A DNA stretch of 6,179 nt from Cyclobacteriaceae bacterium. Lineage in GTDB: Bacteria; Bacteroidota; Bacteroidia; Cytophagales; Cyclobacteriaceae. The notes under the pieces were generated by a model, which worked only from the letters and a program-made list of their open reading frames with translations, ran no database searches and was not told where the DNA came from. A program made the translations under genes and the position numbers. How positions within the stretch are numbered: the first letter of the stretch is position 1; every line of letters begins with the position of its first letter. The stretch covers positions 1-6,179 of the forward strand of contig JANYDR010000057.1 in NCBI GenBank assembly GCA_025363495.1, in the 5' to 3' direction. This document shows, in pieces, positions 6,175-6,179 of this stretch.

Positions 6175-6179
6175 GGGAG

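Overview
The window looks like an ordinary chromosomal segment of a Bacteroidota bacterium, probably from the Cytophagales/Chitinophagales part of the phylum. This is inferred from the gene families (an acyl-CoA oxidase, a DUF3500 protein, paired DUF4397 lipoproteins, a two-module NIPSNAP protein and a DUF4440/NTF2-like protein), from moderately AT-rich DNA, from A/T-rich leaders without Shine-Dalgarno sequences, and from one promoter with the TAnnTTTG -7 element typical of the phylum. No rRNA, tRNA, CRISPR array, transposase or phage gene was seen.

Layout. The left part is on the + strand. It starts inside a 5'-truncated acyl-CoA oxidase/dehydrogenase gene (window edge to 1463), followed after 127 bp by a secreted DUF3500 protein (1591-2589). 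The gap between them holds four copies of a 12-mer (GWTACAGGWTRC) arranged as two opposed pairs. The right part (3288-6174) is all on the - strand. Read in the direction of transcription it holds a secreted NTF2-like protein, a secreted NIPSNAP protein, and two tandem paralogous DUF4397 lipoproteins. The two halves converge on a 698-bp gene-free stretch (2590-3287) with a weak terminator-like hairpin, an 11-bp inverted repeat of the CACGGATTTTC type, a GC-richer block of about 320 bp that is open on both strands but shows no convincing gene, and a perfect 13-bp-stem hairpin.

How the genes fit together. Five of the six genes encode proteins with a signal peptide or lipobox, so most of the window serves the periplasm or cell envelope; the acyl-CoA oxidase is cytoplasmic fatty-acid catabolism. 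The NTF2-like and NIPSNAP genes are 41 bp apart and may share a transcript. The two lipoprotein genes are 60 bp apart and probably share the promoter at 4801-4831. No multi-gene pathway or defence system can be read from these genes. The least explained parts are the repeat-like sequences between genes, above all the 2851-3168 block; I see no strong case for a novel system.
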